The position numbers were made by a program, and so were the translations under genes. A model generated the notes under the pieces. It worked only from the letters and a program-made list of their open reading frames with translations, made no database searches and was not told the origin of the DNA. This document shows, in pieces, positions 1-9,842 of a stretch of 64,000 bases of DNA (positions within the stretch are counted from its first letter, which is position 1; every line of letters begins with the position of its first letter). Origin of the DNA: Mycolicibacter virginiensis (GTDB lineage Bacteria > Actinomycetota > Actinomycetes > Mycobacteriales > Mycobacteriaceae). Where the stretch lies: the NCBI RefSeq assembly GCF_022374935.2, contig NZ_CP092430.2, forward strand, positions 3,534,001 through 3,598,000, in the 5' to 3' direction.

Positions 1-431
1 TCGGGTTTGACGTCGCGGTGGACGACATAGGCGTTGTGGGCTGCGTCCAGGGCCGCGGCCACCTGCCGCACGATGGCCACCGCCCGCGGCGGGCTCAGTG
101 GGCCTCCGTCGGCCAAGGCGGTGGCCAGGTCGGTGCCGTCGATCAGGCCGGTCTCGAGGTAGAGCACCTCGTCGATCTCGCCATAGGCGCGGATCGGCAC
201 CACATGAGGCTCGGTCAACTGCCCGGCGGCTTCTGCCTCGTCCTCCAGTCGGCCGCGGAACGCCTCGTCGGCGGAGAGCGACTCGGAGATCAGCTTGAGC
301 GCCACCGTCTCGTCGTTGCGGGTGTCCTCGGCCCGGTAGACCTCACCCACGACGCCGTGGCCGAGCAACCGCCCCAATTGATAGGGGCCGAATCGCGATC
401 CGGTCCGCAAACCCGGCTCGGGATTGTTCAC
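1..431 (-). CDS. pknD: Ser/Thr protein kinase PknD-like, N-terminal part (runs off the left edge)
   Basis: Transmembrane Ser/Thr kinase family; only about 143 codons of the N-terminal catalytic domain lie in the window. Visible are the glycine-rich loop (GHGVVGEVY, a variant of the usual GxGGMGEVY), the ATP-binding lysine in VALKLIS, and the catalytic-loop start HRDVKP at the window edge. The segments GPYQLGRLLG, TEPHVVPI and AIVRQVAAALDAAH match what I recall of M. tuberculosis PknD closely. The GTG start at 431 precedes NNPEPG. It lies just downstream of pstS on the same strand, the order of M. tuberculosis pstS2-pknD, which supports the assignment and a link to phosphate sensing. The sensor (beta-propeller) half is outside the window. 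Confidence 0.85.
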   Translation of the reverse strand, partial: MNNPEPGLRTGSRFGPYQLGRLLGHGVVGEVYRAEDTRNDETVALKLISESLSADEAFRGRLEDEAEAAGQLTEPHVVPIRAYGEIDEVLYLETGLIDGTDLATALADGGPLSPPRAVAIVRQVAAALDAAHNAYVVHRDVKP

Positions 432-515
432 CGACGACGCTCCCTTCGACCACAGTGCCGCGCACTGCGGCGAAAGATTGGCTACCAGACTAACCGGCGC
501 CGACGCCGCAAATGG

Positions 516-1634
516 TCACGAGATCGCGTTGACCGCCGTCTGGAGCCTGGTTTTGAAGGACGCCGGCAGTGGGATGAAGCCGTACTGGTCGAGCCGGTCC
601 TGGCCTGGACCGATCGCAGCCTGCAGGAACGCCTTGACGGCCGTGCCGGTGGCGGCGTCGGGGTATTTCGAGCAGACCATCTGGTAGGTCGCCGACACGA
701 TCGGGTAGGCGCCGTGTTCGGCCGGCCGGTAGAGGGACGCCGTGTCCAGCACCAGGTCGTTGTCGGGGTTGGCGTCGGACACGAATTTCGCCCCGGCGAT
801 CGTCTTGCCGACCGATTCGGCGGAAATCGCCACCGGTGCCGAGCCGGCCGCGGTGACGATCTGAGCCATGGGCAGCTGTTTGCCGACCGCGAACGACCAT
901 TCGTTGTAGGTGATGGATCCGTCGGTGGCCTGCAGCACCGCCGCGGCACCGTTATTGCCGGTGGCGCCTTCACCGATGCCGCCGTTGAACATGTCGCCGC
1001 CGCCGGCGTACCAGGCTCCGTCGGAGGCAACGTCGAGGTACTTCTGGAACATGGCGGTGCTCGGTGACCGGTCGCTGCGGTACACCACATGGATGGGCAG
1101 TGCGGGCAGCGCGACGCCGGCGTTGAGCGCCTTGATCGCGGGGTTGTCCCAGCTGCCGATGCTGCCGTTGAAGATCTTCGCCAGGGTGGGGCCGTCCAGG
1201 TTGAGGCTGTTCACCCCGTTGATGTGATAGGTGACGGCGATCGGACCGAACACCAACGGCAGGTCCCAGGCCGGCGAGCCGCATCGCTCCGCGGCCCGTT
1301 CCGGCTGCGACTTGGTGGCGTCCATGGCCACCTCGGAGCCGGCCAAGTCGATCTCGTTGGCGATGAAGTCATCGACTCCGGTGGCGGAGCCGTTGGCGTT
1401 GTAGACCAGCGCCTTCCCGGGACAGGCCCGGGAATAGGCGTAGGCGAACTGCTCGATCGCGTTGGCCTGGGCGGTCGACCCGCCGGCATGCAGTTCCTGC
1501 TTGCCCCCGCAGTCCACGCCTGCCGCCGGGTCCTCGGCGGACACCAATTGATCGGAGCCGCCGCCACAGGCCGAAACCGTCAGTGCGCCAACAGCCAGCA
1601 GGGCCGGCAGCACGGTCGATCGGCCGAATTTCAC
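516..1634 (-). CDS. pstS2: Phosphate ABC transporter substrate-binding lipoprotein PstS
   Basis: Periplasmic phosphate-binding lipoprotein of the Pst uptake system, 372 aa (family usually about 370). The GTG start at 1634 gives a proper lipoprotein signal: positively charged start, hydrophobic run, lipobox with Cys23 (TVSAC). A longer reading frame to 1778 adds an arginine-rich tail before the signal peptide and is rejected. The mature part has the PstS pattern: GGSTAQ near the start, [23 protein letters not shown] and [18 protein letters not shown] hexamer ends 8 nt before the GTG and suggests leaderless transcription. No pstC/pstA/pstB is nearby in the window; pknD follows, so a sensory role is likely. 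The choice of the pstS2 paralogue rests on the pknD neighbour. Confidence 0.88.
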   Translation of the reverse strand: MKFGRSTVLPALLAVGALTVSACGGGSDQLVSAEDPAAGVDCGGKQELHAGGSTAQANAIEQFAYAYSRACPGKALVYNANGSATGVDDFIANEIDLAGSEVAMDATKSQPERAAERCGSPAWDLPLVFGPIAVTYHINGVNSLNLDGPTLAKIFNGSIGSWDNPAIKALNAGVALPALPIHVVYRSDRSPSTAMFQKYLDVASDGAWYAGGGDMFNGGIGEGATGNNGAAAVLQATDGSITYNEWSFAVGKQLPMAQIVTAAGSAPVAISAESVGKTIAGAKFVSDANPDNDLVLDTASLYRPAEHGAYPIVSATYQMVCSKYPDAATGTAVKAFLQAAIGPGQDRLDQYGFIPLPASFKTRLQTAVNAIS

Positions 1635-1642
1635 AGGACGAC

Positions 1643-1648
1643 ACTGTA
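1643..1648 (-). promoter_or_regulatory. Putative -10 box for leaderless pstS
   Basis: On the minus strand TACAGT (matching TANNNT) is followed by 8 nt and then the GTG start of pstS, with no Shine-Dalgarno sequence between. This spacing places the transcription start at or next to the start codon. It is inferred from spacing alone. Confidence 0.45.
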
Positions 1649-1716
1649 CCGCGACCCGCCGCGAGCGGGCCTGGTACGGCCGGATGCGGTGCGACCGGGA
1701 CTCCCGCGCCGCCGAG

Positions 1717-3036
1717 TCAGGACCGCGACGGGGTGTGCGATGACGGCGCGCCGGCCCCCGAGACCAGCAGCCGTGCACTGATCAGCGCGACCAGCATGAC
1801 CGCGACACAGATCAGCCCGTCGTCTTTGAGACCCCATTTGATCGCGACCAGCGTTGCCGTTCCGGCCGTCATGAGCAGCAGACCTGCGGCGGTGCCTCGG
1901 CCCGGTGCCGCCGAAACCGGAGCGTCCCAACCGGGCAGCGGATTGTTCTCCAACGGCCGCAGCACCATGAACAACAGCGCTACGCCGGCGGCCACGATGA
2001 TCAACTGCGCGACGCTGATGGCGACGAAATGCGGCTGCCCCGGGTAGCGTGCCCAGCCCAGGTGGTCGAAGACCAGGTGCACACCCAGCAGCACCGGGAT
2101 ATGCCACAGGTACAGCGTCATGGCCCCGGAGTTCCCGACCGCGGTCAGCCACCAGACCCGGGGCCGTTGCGCCCATCGGGTGATCGCCGGCGCAGCGCAG
2201 ATCGCCAGCGCGCTCATCGCGATCGCATGTCCGGCCAGCAGCAGCGACGGCGGGCTGGTGTTGGACAACTGGTGGTCACCGGTGCCGACCATGCTCAGTT
2301 GATAAGGCCCGAACCGCACCAGCGCGACGTCGATCGCCACCATGAGCACCGCGATCGCCAGCGCCTTATGCCGCGGCACCAGGGCGCGCCGGTAGGCAAC
2401 ACCGAACATGGCTGGGATGAGCCAGACGGCGAGGTTGAGATAGCCGATCGGCGCCAGCGCCGGGTGCTGCAGTCGTAGAGTGTCGACCACCCCGATCACT
2501 GCGTAGACCGCGGCGACACCGGCGAAAAGCGTTCCGGCGGTGGCGATCCGGTACAGCAACGGCATCGCGGCCAGCACCAGCACGTAAGCGCCGAGGAACC
2601 ACAGCAGTTGAATGCTGACGCCGGCGACCGGTTCGTAGACGTGCTGGGGCAGTAGCTGGCGCAGCACCGCCAGGGTGGCGGCCCAAAACCCCAGGTAGTA
2701 GAAGACGGGCCGGAACAAACGGATGCAGCGTTTCATCAGCCAGCCGCCCCACTGCCCGCCCGGGCGCCAGGTGGTCAGGCAAGCGGCGGCGCCGGCGAAG
2801 AAGAACAGCGGCATGACCTGGAAGGCCCAGGTCAGCCACGCCAGCGCGGGTGTGGCCGTCAGGAGGTTGTCCCAAATCAGGACACGATCGCGGATGACGC
2901 TGGTGGCCATCACGGTGTGGCCGACGACGACGCCGAGCAGCGCGGTAATGCGCATGACGTCCAGGGCGCGATCGCGTCCGGCCGGTGTGGCCGCGGCCAG
3001 CTCGGTGGGGTTGGGGAAGCCCAGCAGGGTGGTCAT
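1717..3036 (-). CDS. Acyltransferase 3 family integral membrane protein
   Basis: 439 aa, about ten hydrophobic segments, of the acyltransferase-3 (OafA/YrhL) superfamily, which moves acyl groups onto carbohydrate or lipid acceptors at the membrane. The N-terminus carries the family signature, [18 protein letters not shown], with the conserved Arg and His (motif R...D..R...all.V..GH). The second conserved region [11 protein letters not shown] follows. The ATG at 3036 has a good ribosome site (GGGAGGT, 9 nt upstream). It lies between pstS and a polytopic membrane protein on the same strand. The substrate cannot be told; mycobacterial glycolipid or cell-envelope polysaccharide acylation is the usual guess. 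Confidence 0.8.
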   Translation of the reverse strand: MTTLLGFPNPTELAAATPAGRDRALDVMRITALLGVVVGHTVMATSVIRDRVLIWDNLLTATPALAWLTWAFQVMPLFFFAGAAACLTTWRPGGQWGGWLMKRCIRLFRPVFYYLGFWAATLAVLRQLLPQHVYEPVAGVSIQLLWFLGAYVLVLAAMPLLYRIATAGTLFAGVAAVYAVIGVVDTLRLQHPALAPIGYLNLAVWLIPAMFGVAYRRALVPRHKALAIAVLMVAIDVALVRFGPYQLSMVGTGDHQLSNTSPPSLLLAGHAIAMSALAICAAPAITRWAQRPRVWWLTAVGNSGAMTLYLWHIPVLLGVHLVFDHLGWARYPGQPHFVAISVAQLIIVAAGVALLFMVLRPLENNPLPGWDAPVSAAPGRGTAAGLLLMTAGTATLVAIKWGLKDDGLICVAVMLVALISARLLVSGAGAPSSHTPSRS

Positions 3037-3042
3037 CGTCGG

Positions 3043-4776
3043 TTACCTCCCGTCCTGCTGCGCCAGGCTGCGGGCGTAGCCGGTGCCCATCCCCAGCAGT
3101 AGCAGCCCCGCGACGATGAATGCCGCGACCCGGAACATGCCGTCAAGCGTGCCCAGATCGAACAGGAACAGCTTCGCGGTGGCGGCGGTCGTGAGGGCCA
3201 GGCCGGCGGTGATCGCCCAGGTGCGGGCGCCGCGGTCGTCGAGTCGCAGCGCGTAGCGCAACAGGACCCCTGCCATCACGATCCAGCAGAGGGTGGCCGC
3301 CATGTGGCCGGCCAAGAACCCGCCTCCGGTTCCGCCGATCGCGACGCCCGCGGTCACGGTGAAGGCGGTGACGGCGTAACCGATCAGCGCCCCGCCGCCC
3401 GCGGCCAGCACCGGCGTATTCGAGGGGTTCGTGTTGGGAGCGGCGACGTATGCGCGTGCCATCACGACCACCAGCGCAATCACCAGCAGGCTGGCGATCA
3501 GCGTGGACACCGTGTCCGCGCTCGACATCGTCGCCGCGCTGATCAGGTTGTCCGGCGATGCGTAGCGCAGGTAGACGACCGCCCCTGCGAATCCGAATCC
3601 TGCTGCGACCCAACGGGCCACGCCACCAGTCCGGCCGGCGACCCCGACGACGACAGCCATAGCCAGTAGCACCGGTGCCAGCACCGAGCCGCGCAGAGCC
3701 GTGGTCACCGCAACCAGTGCGGCGACCGCGGACAGTGCCGAGAAGACCTGGACGACGACCGGCTGCAATGCCCGATGGGCTCCGACGATCGCGAGCATGA
3801 CGACCGACAGTGTCGCGGCCAACACGGTGGCCGGCACGGGGCCCACCGCGGCTCCGGCCGCCACCACTGGGAGGGTTCCGGCGGCGGTCAGCAGCGCGAT
3901 CGCACCCGGCCTGGTGGTGGTCGGCAGCACCACCAGCCCGCTGATGACGGCCAGCACGGCACCCACGGCGCAGGCCCCGCCGACCAGCCAGACATCGCCG
4001 CCGACGGCGACCAGCGCCAACAGCAGGGGCAGCGTGGCGGCCGCGATGCGGGCCGCGAACATCGCTGTCCAGTCCTTGCCCAGCTGCACCGGCAGCGCCG
4101 TCGCCGACAGTGCCAGCAGGAATCCGATCAGCAGCAGGTCGACGTCGCCGGTGAGGATCGGGGCCAGACCGATCAGCGGAACCAGCACCAGCACCGCGAG
4201 GTGTTCGGAGTTCCAGCGCCGCGCCAATGCCAGACCGGCGCCGCCGGCCGAGGCCGCGACCACCAGTCCGACGGCTGCCGGCACCCACTGGTAGTAAGCG
4301 GTGATCGCGATGATGTCCAGGTAGGCCGCGGCGATCCCGGTGGCTGCCAACGCAATGGCCCCGGTGCGTCCGCCCGGCCGGTTGTGCAGTCGGCATGCCA
4401 CGCCGACCAGCACGGCCGAGAGCATGAAACCACCGGCCACCCGGATCTGGGGGCGCAGGATGCCGGCTTGGGCAGCCAGCACCAGCAGCAGCACCACGCC
4501 TACCAGCGTCACCGCGACTCCCGCGACGGCCAGCACTTTGCCGATCCAACCCGAGTCGCCGGCCGCGGTAACAGGTTTCGGTCCCATGGCGGTCGGCGGC
4601 GCCGGCTGCACCGGCAGAGCCGACGGCGCCATCGGCACAGTTGGGACGATCTGGGGTGCCGGAGTGTGCAGCGCCCGGTCCAGTTCGGCGAGTTCAGTCG
4701 AGACCCGGTAGAGCTGCCACGACAAGGCGTGGCATTCCGCAGTAAGCCGGTGCAGTACGGCATGTGGTTCGGTCAC
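3043..4776 (-). CDS. Polytopic membrane protein, DUF2339-like
   Basis: About 577 aa from the GTG at 4776; an in-frame GTG at 4803 would add nine residues. The first 90 residues are soluble, with a short helical segment (AECHALSWQLYRVSTELAELDRAL broken by prolines afterwards) and a Pro/Ala-rich linker. The rest is 12 to 16 closely packed hydrophobic helices of Ala/Val/Leu, some with Arg-rich loops. This soluble-coil-plus-many-helices architecture resembles DUF2339 membrane proteins, whose function is unknown. The stop lies 7 bp before the acyltransferase start, so the two are probably co-transcribed. I cannot assign a function; the family call is moderate. Confidence 0.6.
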   Translation of the reverse strand: MTEPHAVLHRLTAECHALSWQLYRVSTELAELDRALHTPAPQIVPTVPMAPSALPVQPAPPTAMGPKPVTAAGDSGWIGKVLAVAGVAVTLVGVVLLLVLAAQAGILRPQIRVAGGFMLSAVLVGVACRLHNRPGGRTGAIALAATGIAAAYLDIIAITAYYQWVPAAVGLVVAASAGGAGLALARRWNSEHLAVLVLVPLIGLAPILTGDVDLLLIGFLLALSATALPVQLGKDWTAMFAARIAAATLPLLLALVAVGGDVWLVGGACAVGAVLAVISGLVVLPTTTRPGAIALLTAAGTLPVVAAGAAVGPVPATVLAATLSVVMLAIVGAHRALQPVVVQVFSALSAVAALVAVTTALRGSVLAPVLLAMAVVVGVAGRTGGVARWVAAGFGFAGAVVYLRYASPDNLISAATMSSADTVSTLIASLLVIALVVVMARAYVAAPNTNPSNTPVLAAGGGALIGYAVTAFTVTAGVAIGGTGGGFLAGHMAATLCWIVMAGVLLRYALRLDDRGARTWAITAGLALTTAATAKLFLFDLGTLDGMFRVAAFIVAGLLLLGMGTGYARSLAQQDGR

Positions 4777-4837
4777 GCGAGCAACGATGCCGCAAGCGGG
4801 CACGAATCGGATGAGTAGGACTACTCGATTTCGCCGG

Positions 4838-5491
4838 TCAGCTGTCCAGCCCGTGTTCGATGGCGTAGCGGGTCAGCTCCACCCGGTTGGCGACCTGCAA
4901 CTTGCGGAATGTCGCCTGGACATGGTTTTCCACGGTGCGATGGCTCAGACCGAGCCGTTCGGCAATCTGCTTGGCGGACAGGCCCTTGGCCACGTGACGC
5001 AGTACTTCGGTCTCCCGCTCGGTCAGTGCGGGGGTGGCGGGCCCGGCGTCCGGGCTGCGCTCCAGGCGCCGGTATTCGCCCAGCACCAGCCCGGCCAGTC
5101 CCGGAGTGAACACTGCGCGACCGGCTGCGGTGGCGTGCACCGCATCGGTCAACTCTTCCCGTGAAGCACTTTTGACCAGATAACCGATCGCGCCCGCTTT
5201 GACCGCCTGCAGCACGTCGTCACGTTCGTCGGAGGCCGACAGCACCAGCACCCGCGATGCCGGGGAGACCTCGAGCACCGCGGTGGTCGCGGCCACCCCG
5301 TCGCCGTCTGCCAATCGCATGTCCATCAGCACCACGTCGGGTTTCACCGCTGCGGCCCGGCGGCGCGCCGCGCTCACCCCTTCGGCGGTGGCGACCACAC
5401 TGAAGCCGGAATCGGCCAAGTCGCGGGCGACGGCGTCCCGCCAGATCGGATGGTCGTCGACCACCATCACCGTCGGATGGACAGTTCCCAT
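4838..5491 (-). CDS. NarL/FixJ-family response regulator
   Basis: 217 aa. The receiver domain has the acidic pair VDDHP near residue 11 and phospho-acceptor Asp57 in VVLMDMRLADGDG; the K of GYLVKSASREEL completes the site. The C-terminus is a LuxR-type helix-turn-helix (LTERETEVLRHVAKG ... LSHRTVENHV). It overlaps the 3' end of the upstream sensor-kinase gene by 25 bp, so the two are translated together and form a cognate pair. It is the last gene of a run that also contains pta and ackA, so acetate/acetyl-phosphate metabolism or envelope physiology could be its output. Targets are unknown. Confidence 0.88.
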   Translation of the reverse strand: MGTVHPTVMVVDDHPIWRDAVARDLADSGFSVVATAEGVSAARRRAAAVKPDVVLMDMRLADGDGVAATTAVLEVSPASRVLVLSASDERDDVLQAVKAGAIGYLVKSASREELTDAVHATAAGRAVFTPGLAGLVLGEYRRLERSPDAGPATPALTERETEVLRHVAKGLSAKQIAERLGLSHRTVENHVQATFRKLQVANRVELTRYAIEHGLDS

Positions 5492-6591
5492 TCGGTTCCC
5501 TCCCCCGCCTCGGTGTGCAACACGGCGCTGCCGCCCAGTGCCGTCAGCCGGCCGACAATCGACTTCGACACCCCGACATGACCTTGGCGCACAGCCTCTT
5601 CCAGCCGCCCGGCGGCGATGCCCACCCCGTCATCGCGCACGCTGACGGTCACCGTCTCACCCAGGTCTTCACAGAGCACAAAGGCTCGGGCGTGCGCACC
5701 GGCGTGTGCCCACACATTGTCCAGGGCATTGCCGACGGCGGCGTCGAGCTCGGCGGCAGTGCGCTGTTCCAGCAGCACCGGAGTGCCGGGCAGGCTCAGC
5801 GACACCCGATCGTCCGCGCGGCGGCTAAGCAGTGCCCGAAGATCGGTGGCGCCGACGTCCGTGGTGAAGTCCGCGGAACTCACCAGCCGGCGCAGCGCGC
5901 GTTCCTGCTCGCCGGCCAGTGCAGCCAACTCGGCTGCAGCTCCGCCGATTTCGCGCCCCTTTCGGGTGACCAGCGCCAACACCTGGATGACACCGTCGTG
6001 GACGTGCCGCGACAGCCGCTCGCGTTCCTCGGTGGCGGCGGCCAGTCGGGTCGCCCGCTGCAGGTCGTCGTGGGCCCGCCGCGCCGTCTGCGCAGCCATG
6101 CCGACCGCCAGGCCAAGCGCCAGCTCGACGATCATGGTGGCGTTGCGGCCGAAGTTCAGGCTGACGTAACCCTTGACGAAAGCGCTGGCTGCGGTCACCA
6201 CGGTCGCGGTCGCCATGCCGCCGGTCGAACCGAACTGCAGGGCAGCCGAGATGGTGGCGTTGCTGGCCCACAGTGTCGTCGGCCAGGTCTGGTTCTCGAG
6301 TTCCCACTGCCGGGACGCGACCATCTCGGTGGAGAGCATCAGGGCTACCACCACAACGATCTCGGCGATCACCCATCCCGGGCGACGGGCGAAGCCGCGC
6401 AGATAGCCGACCGCGCAGAGGCCACTGAAACCGATCAGCACCGCGAACAGTGCCCAGGCCAGCCCCGGCCGCCGCAGGTCGTCGTTGATCGCAAGTTGAA
6501 ATCCCAGCGCGTACAGGCAACTCAGCAGCCGAAACACCTGCGCGGCCCGCCACAGCGGGGTCACCGGATTCAGATCGCGGGCGACGCTCAC
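5467..6591 (-). CDS. Membrane sensor histidine kinase (HisKA_3 type, MacS-like)
   Basis: 374 aa. The N-terminal 170 residues contain five to six hydrophobic segments with short loops and no large extracellular sensor, so it probably senses within the membrane. Then comes a HisKA_3 dimerisation helix with the phospho-acceptor His198 in [13 protein letters not shown], and a HATPase_c domain ([16 protein letters not shown]-box, VRDDGVGI G-box). This layout resembles the actinobacterial MacS-type kinases. The GTG start overlaps the ackA stop by 4 bp (GTGA) and the response regulator follows, so pta, ackA, kinase and regulator appear translationally coupled. Confidence 0.85.
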   Translation of the reverse strand: MSVARDLNPVTPLWRAAQVFRLLSCLYALGFQLAINDDLRRPGLAWALFAVLIGFSGLCAVGYLRGFARRPGWVIAEIVVVVALMLSTEMVASRQWELENQTWPTTLWASNATISAALQFGSTGGMATATVVTAASAFVKGYVSLNFGRNATMIVELALGLAVGMAAQTARRAHDDLQRATRLAAATEERERLSRHVHDGVIQVLALVTRKGREIGGAAAELAALAGEQERALRRLVSSADFTTDVGATDLRALLSRRADDRVSLSLPGTPVLLEQRTAAELDAAVGNALDNVWAHAGAHARAFVLCEDLGETVTVSVRDDGVGIAAGRLEEAVRQGHVGVSKSIVGRLTALGGSAVLHTEAGEGTEWELSIRR

Positions 6592-7742
6592 ACGAACTGC
6601 CAGGCAGCCCGTGCGATCGCCAACTCTTCATTGGTGGGAACCACCAAGACAGTGGTGCGCGATCCGTCGGCCGAGATGACTCGGGCACCCTTGCCCGTGC
6701 GGTTGCGTTCGGGGTCCACGACGATGCCCAGCCCGTCCAGGCCGGCCAGCGAATCCTCGCGCACGCTGGGCGCGTTCTCCCCCACCCCGGCCGTAAAGGC
6801 GATGGCGTCGACGCGACCCAGCACGGCCAGGTAGGCGCCGACGTACTTGCGCAGCCGGTGAATGTAGACGTCGTAGGCCAGCCCGGCGGCCTCACCCAGC
6901 GCGCCGCCGGCTTCCCGCTGCTCCAGCAGCTCCCGAAAGTCGTTGACCCCGGACAGCCCTTTGAGCCCGGAGCGGCGGTTCAGCAGCTCGTCGAGCTCAT
7001 CGACCCCCATCTGAGCGGTGCGGTTGAGGTGGAACAGCACGCCCGGGTCGATATCACCGCTGCGGGTGCCCATCACCAGGCCCTCCAGCGGGGTCAGACC
7101 CATCGAGGTCTCGACGGCCACCCCGCCTTGCACCGCCGAAGCCGAGGCACCGTTGCCCAGGTGCAGCACGATAATGTTCAGCTCGCCGGGGTCACGGCCC
7201 AGCACCGCGGCGACCTCACCAGAGACGTATTCGTGTGAGGTGCCGTGGAATCCGTAGCGGCGGATGCCGTATCGGGTCGCGACGTCGTGGTCGACGGCAT
7301 AGCTGGCCGCGGCCGCCGGCAGGGAGTGGAAGAACCCGGTGTCGAACACCGCCACGTGTGGGACGTCGGGAAAGTCGGTGCGGGCCACTTCGATCCCGAT
7401 CACGTTAGCCGGATTGTGCAGCGGCGCGAGCTCGGCCAGCCGTGCCACCTCGGCCACCACCGCATCGGTGATCAGTGTAGGTGCGTGGAACAGGTTGCCG
7501 CCGTGCACCACCCGATGTCCCACGGCACGGACGGCGGCCAGGTCAATGCCGGAGTCGACGAGCTGCTGGTGGATCAGCCGCAGCCCGGCGGCGTGGTCGG
7601 CCACCGGGCTGTCGGCCTCGCCGATCTGCTCGACCAGTCCGGACAGCAGCGCGGTCCCGGCCACCGGGTCGACCAGTTGGTATTTGATCGATGACGAGCC
7701 GGAGTTGAGCACCAGCACCAGACCGGACGCGGCTTTGGTCAC
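6588..7742 (-). CDS. ackA: Acetate kinase
   Basis: 384 aa, normal length. Interconverts acetyl phosphate plus ADP and acetate plus ATP. The ASKHA-fold signatures are clear: N-terminal [12 protein letters not shown] (phosphate 1 motif), [45 protein letters not shown] and TRSGDIDPG. The start overlaps the pta stop by 4 bp (ATGA). The Pta-AckA pathway turns acetyl-CoA into acetate with ATP gain, or works in reverse for acetate uptake. Acetyl phosphate made here could also feed the two-component system encoded directly downstream; that link is inference from gene order. Confidence 0.97.
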   Translation of the reverse strand: MTKAASGLVLVLNSGSSSIKYQLVDPVAGTALLSGLVEQIGEADSPVADHAAGLRLIHQQLVDSGIDLAAVRAVGHRVVHGGNLFHAPTLITDAVVAEVARLAELAPLHNPANVIGIEVARTDFPDVPHVAVFDTGFFHSLPAAAASYAVDHDVATRYGIRRYGFHGTSHEYVSGEVAAVLGRDPGELNIIVLHLGNGASASAVQGGVAVETSMGLTPLEGLVMGTRSGDIDPGVLFHLNRTAQMGVDELDELLNRRSGLKGLSGVNDFRELLEQREAGGALGEAAGLAYDVYIHRLRKYVGAYLAVLGRVDAIAFTAGVGENAPSVREDSLAGLDGLGIVVDPERNRTGKGARVISADGSRTTVLVVPTNEELAIARAAWQFV

Positions 7743-9838
7743 GGGGTCACTCCCTGCGCCTGGATCGCAGTGATGGCCACGGTGTAGACGATGTCGTCGA
7801 CCAGCGCACCGCGGGACAGGTCGTTGACGGGCTTGGCCAGTCCCTGCAGCACCGGACCGATCGCGATCGCACCGGCACTGCGCTGCACCGCCTTATAGGT
7901 GTTGTTGCCGGTGTTGAGGTCGGGGAACACCAGCACGGTGGCCCGCCCCGCCACCGGCGAGTCCGGCATCTTGGCCGCTGCGACTCCCGCGTCGACCGCG
8001 GCGTCGTATTGGATCGGACCGTCGGCGAGCAGATCGGGGCGACGCTCGTGCACCAATTGCGTTGCGGCGCGCACCTTGTCCACGCCGGCGCCGGAGCCGG
8101 ATTCACCGGTCGAGTAGGACAGCAGCGCGACTCGGGGGTCGATGCCGAAGGCGGCCGCGGTGGCCGCCGAGGAGATGGCGATGTCGGCGAGTTGCTCGAC
8201 GGTCGGGTCGGGCACCACCGCGCAGTCGCCGTAGGCCAGCACCCGGTCGGACAGGCACATCAGGAACACACTGGACACCGTGGACACCCCGGGCGCGGTG
8301 CGGATGATTTCGAACGCCGGCCGGATGGTGTGCGCGGTGGTGTGCACCGCACCCGACACCATTCCGTCGGCGCTCCCCAGGTGCACCATCATGGTGCCGA
8401 AATAGGAGATGTCGCGCATGATCTCGCGGGCACGGTCCTCGGTGACGCCCTTGTGCGCGCGCAGCCGGGCGTATTCGGCGCCGAAGGTGTCCCGCAGGTC
8501 GCTGGTCTCGGGGTCGATCACCCGCGCGGCGTCCAGGTCCACGCCCAGCTCGGCGCCGCGCTGACGCACCGCGCCTTCCACCCCGAGCAGGGTCAGGTCG
8601 ACGATGCCGCGGGACAGTAGCCGCCCGGCTGCCAACAGGATCCGGTCGTCGGTCGCTTCCGGTAGCACGATGTGGCGACGGTCGGCCCGGGCTCGTTCCA
8701 GCAGTCGGTACTCGAACATCTGCGGGGTGATCACGCTCGACGCCGGCACCCGGATCCGCTCGGCCAGCTCGGCGCCGTCGATGTGCTCGGCGACCAGGGC
8801 AAGCGCGGTGTCGATCTTGCGTAAGGCACCGACGGTGATCCGCGAGCCGGTGTGCGACACCTTTTCGGCGGTGTCGTAGGTGCGGTGGCTCGTGGCGATC
8901 AGCGGCAGCGTGGGCCGCAGACCCTTCACCAATTTGTCGATGGCCGGATGCGGCAGCAGGCCCCCATTGAGGATGATTCCCGCCAGCGACGGGAAGCCCT
9001 GCGCCTCATGGGCATTCACCAAGGCCAGCAGTACGTCGGAGCGGTCCGCCGGCACGATCACGACCTGCCCCTCGGACAGTCGATCGAGAATGTTCTCGGC
9101 TGTCATTCCGCCGACCATGACGCTGAGGGCTTCGCGGCGCAGCAACTCCGGGTCGCCGCTGTAGACGGTGCCCTGAAGCGCGGTGCAGAGTTCGGCCATG
9201 GTCGGCGCCGACAGCAGCGCTACCTCCGGAACCGCGAACGCCGGAACGTCGGCGTCGGCCAGACGCACCGAGATCGCCTGGGTGACTTCGGCCAGCCGGT
9301 CCGGGTCGCAACGGTTGGCGATCACCGCAGCCGGATGGGCGTGTACTGCGGCCACTTCGGTCAGGCAGCGCTCGGTGATCTCCGCGACGGCCTGCGCGTC
9401 GCGGTTGTGACCGTTGACCGCCAGCACCAGTGGCGCCCCCAGGTTGACCGCGACGCGGGCGTTGAAACTCAACTCGCTCGGGTTGACGACGTCGGTGTAG
9501 TCGCTGCCGACCACCAGGACGGTGTCGCAGTGCCGGGCGACTTCGTGGAACCGCGCGACGATCTCGCCCAGCGCCGCCTCGCGGTCGGCGAAGACCTGTT
9601 GGTAGGTCACGCCACGGCAGGCACTGTGGTCGTCGATGGTGGCGGTGGCATGGGCGAGCAGCAGTTCGAGTTGCCCATCGGGCTCGTCCAGCGATCGTAC
9701 GACCGGCCGGAAGACGCCGACCCGAGTGGACGAGGCGGCCAGAAGGTGCAGCAGACCCAGCGCGAGCACGGACTTGCCGGAGCCGCCCTCGGCGGCGGCG
9801 AGGTAGATGCTCGACGTGCCGGCGTTACCTTCTGACAT
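7739..9838 (-). CDS. pta: Phosphate acetyltransferase
   Basis: 699 aa, the long form. Residues 1-220 are a P-loop-like DRTGG-associated regulatory domain ([14 protein letters not shown]), about 225-340 the DRTGG domain, and the C-terminal 330 residues the catalytic PTA_PTB domain ([33 protein letters not shown] cut short here, [12 protein letters not shown]). It converts acetyl-CoA plus phosphate to acetyl phosphate plus CoA. The start lies 4 bp after the stop of the upstream aminotransferase gene and its stop overlaps ackA. In M. tuberculosis I recall pta-ackA between fgd1 and pknG; here the neighbours differ. Confidence 0.96.
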   Translation of the reverse strand: MSEGNAGTSSIYLAAAEGGSGKSVLALGLLHLLAASSTRVGVFRPVVRSLDEPDGQLELLLAHATATIDDHSACRGVTYQQVFADREAALGEIVARFHEVARHCDTVLVVGSDYTDVVNPSELSFNARVAVNLGAPLVLAVNGHNRDAQAVAEITERCLTEVAAVHAHPAAVIANRCDPDRLAEVTQAISVRLADADVPAFAVPEVALLSAPTMAELCTALQGTVYSGDPELLRREALSVMVGGMTAENILDRLSEGQVVIVPADRSDVLLALVNAHEAQGFPSLAGIILNGGLLPHPAIDKLVKGLRPTLPLIATSHRTYDTAEKVSHTGSRITVGALRKIDTALALVAEHIDGAELAERIRVPASSVITPQMFEYRLLERARADRRHIVLPEATDDRILLAAGRLLSRGIVDLTLLGVEGAVRQRGAELGVDLDAARVIDPETSDLRDTFGAEYARLRAHKGVTEDRAREIMRDISYFGTMMVHLGSADGMVSGAVHTTAHTIRPAFEIIRTAPGVSTVSSVFLMCLSDRVLAYGDCAVVPDPTVEQLADIAISSAATAAAFGIDPRVALLSYSTGESGSGAGVDKVRAATQLVHERRPDLLADGPIQYDAAVDAGVAAAKMPDSPVAGRATVLVFPDLNTGNNTYKAVQRSAGAIAIGPVLQGLAKPVNDLSRGALVDDIVYTVAITAIQAQGVTP

Positions 9839-9842
9839 CGGC

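Noticed and set aside
5515..6834. 439-codon plus-strand frame opposite the sensor kinase
   Set aside because: Shadow; Gln/Arg-rich without domain signature.
8852..9835. 327-codon plus-strand open frame opposite pta
   Set aside because: Shadow of pta; no ribosome site or motif.
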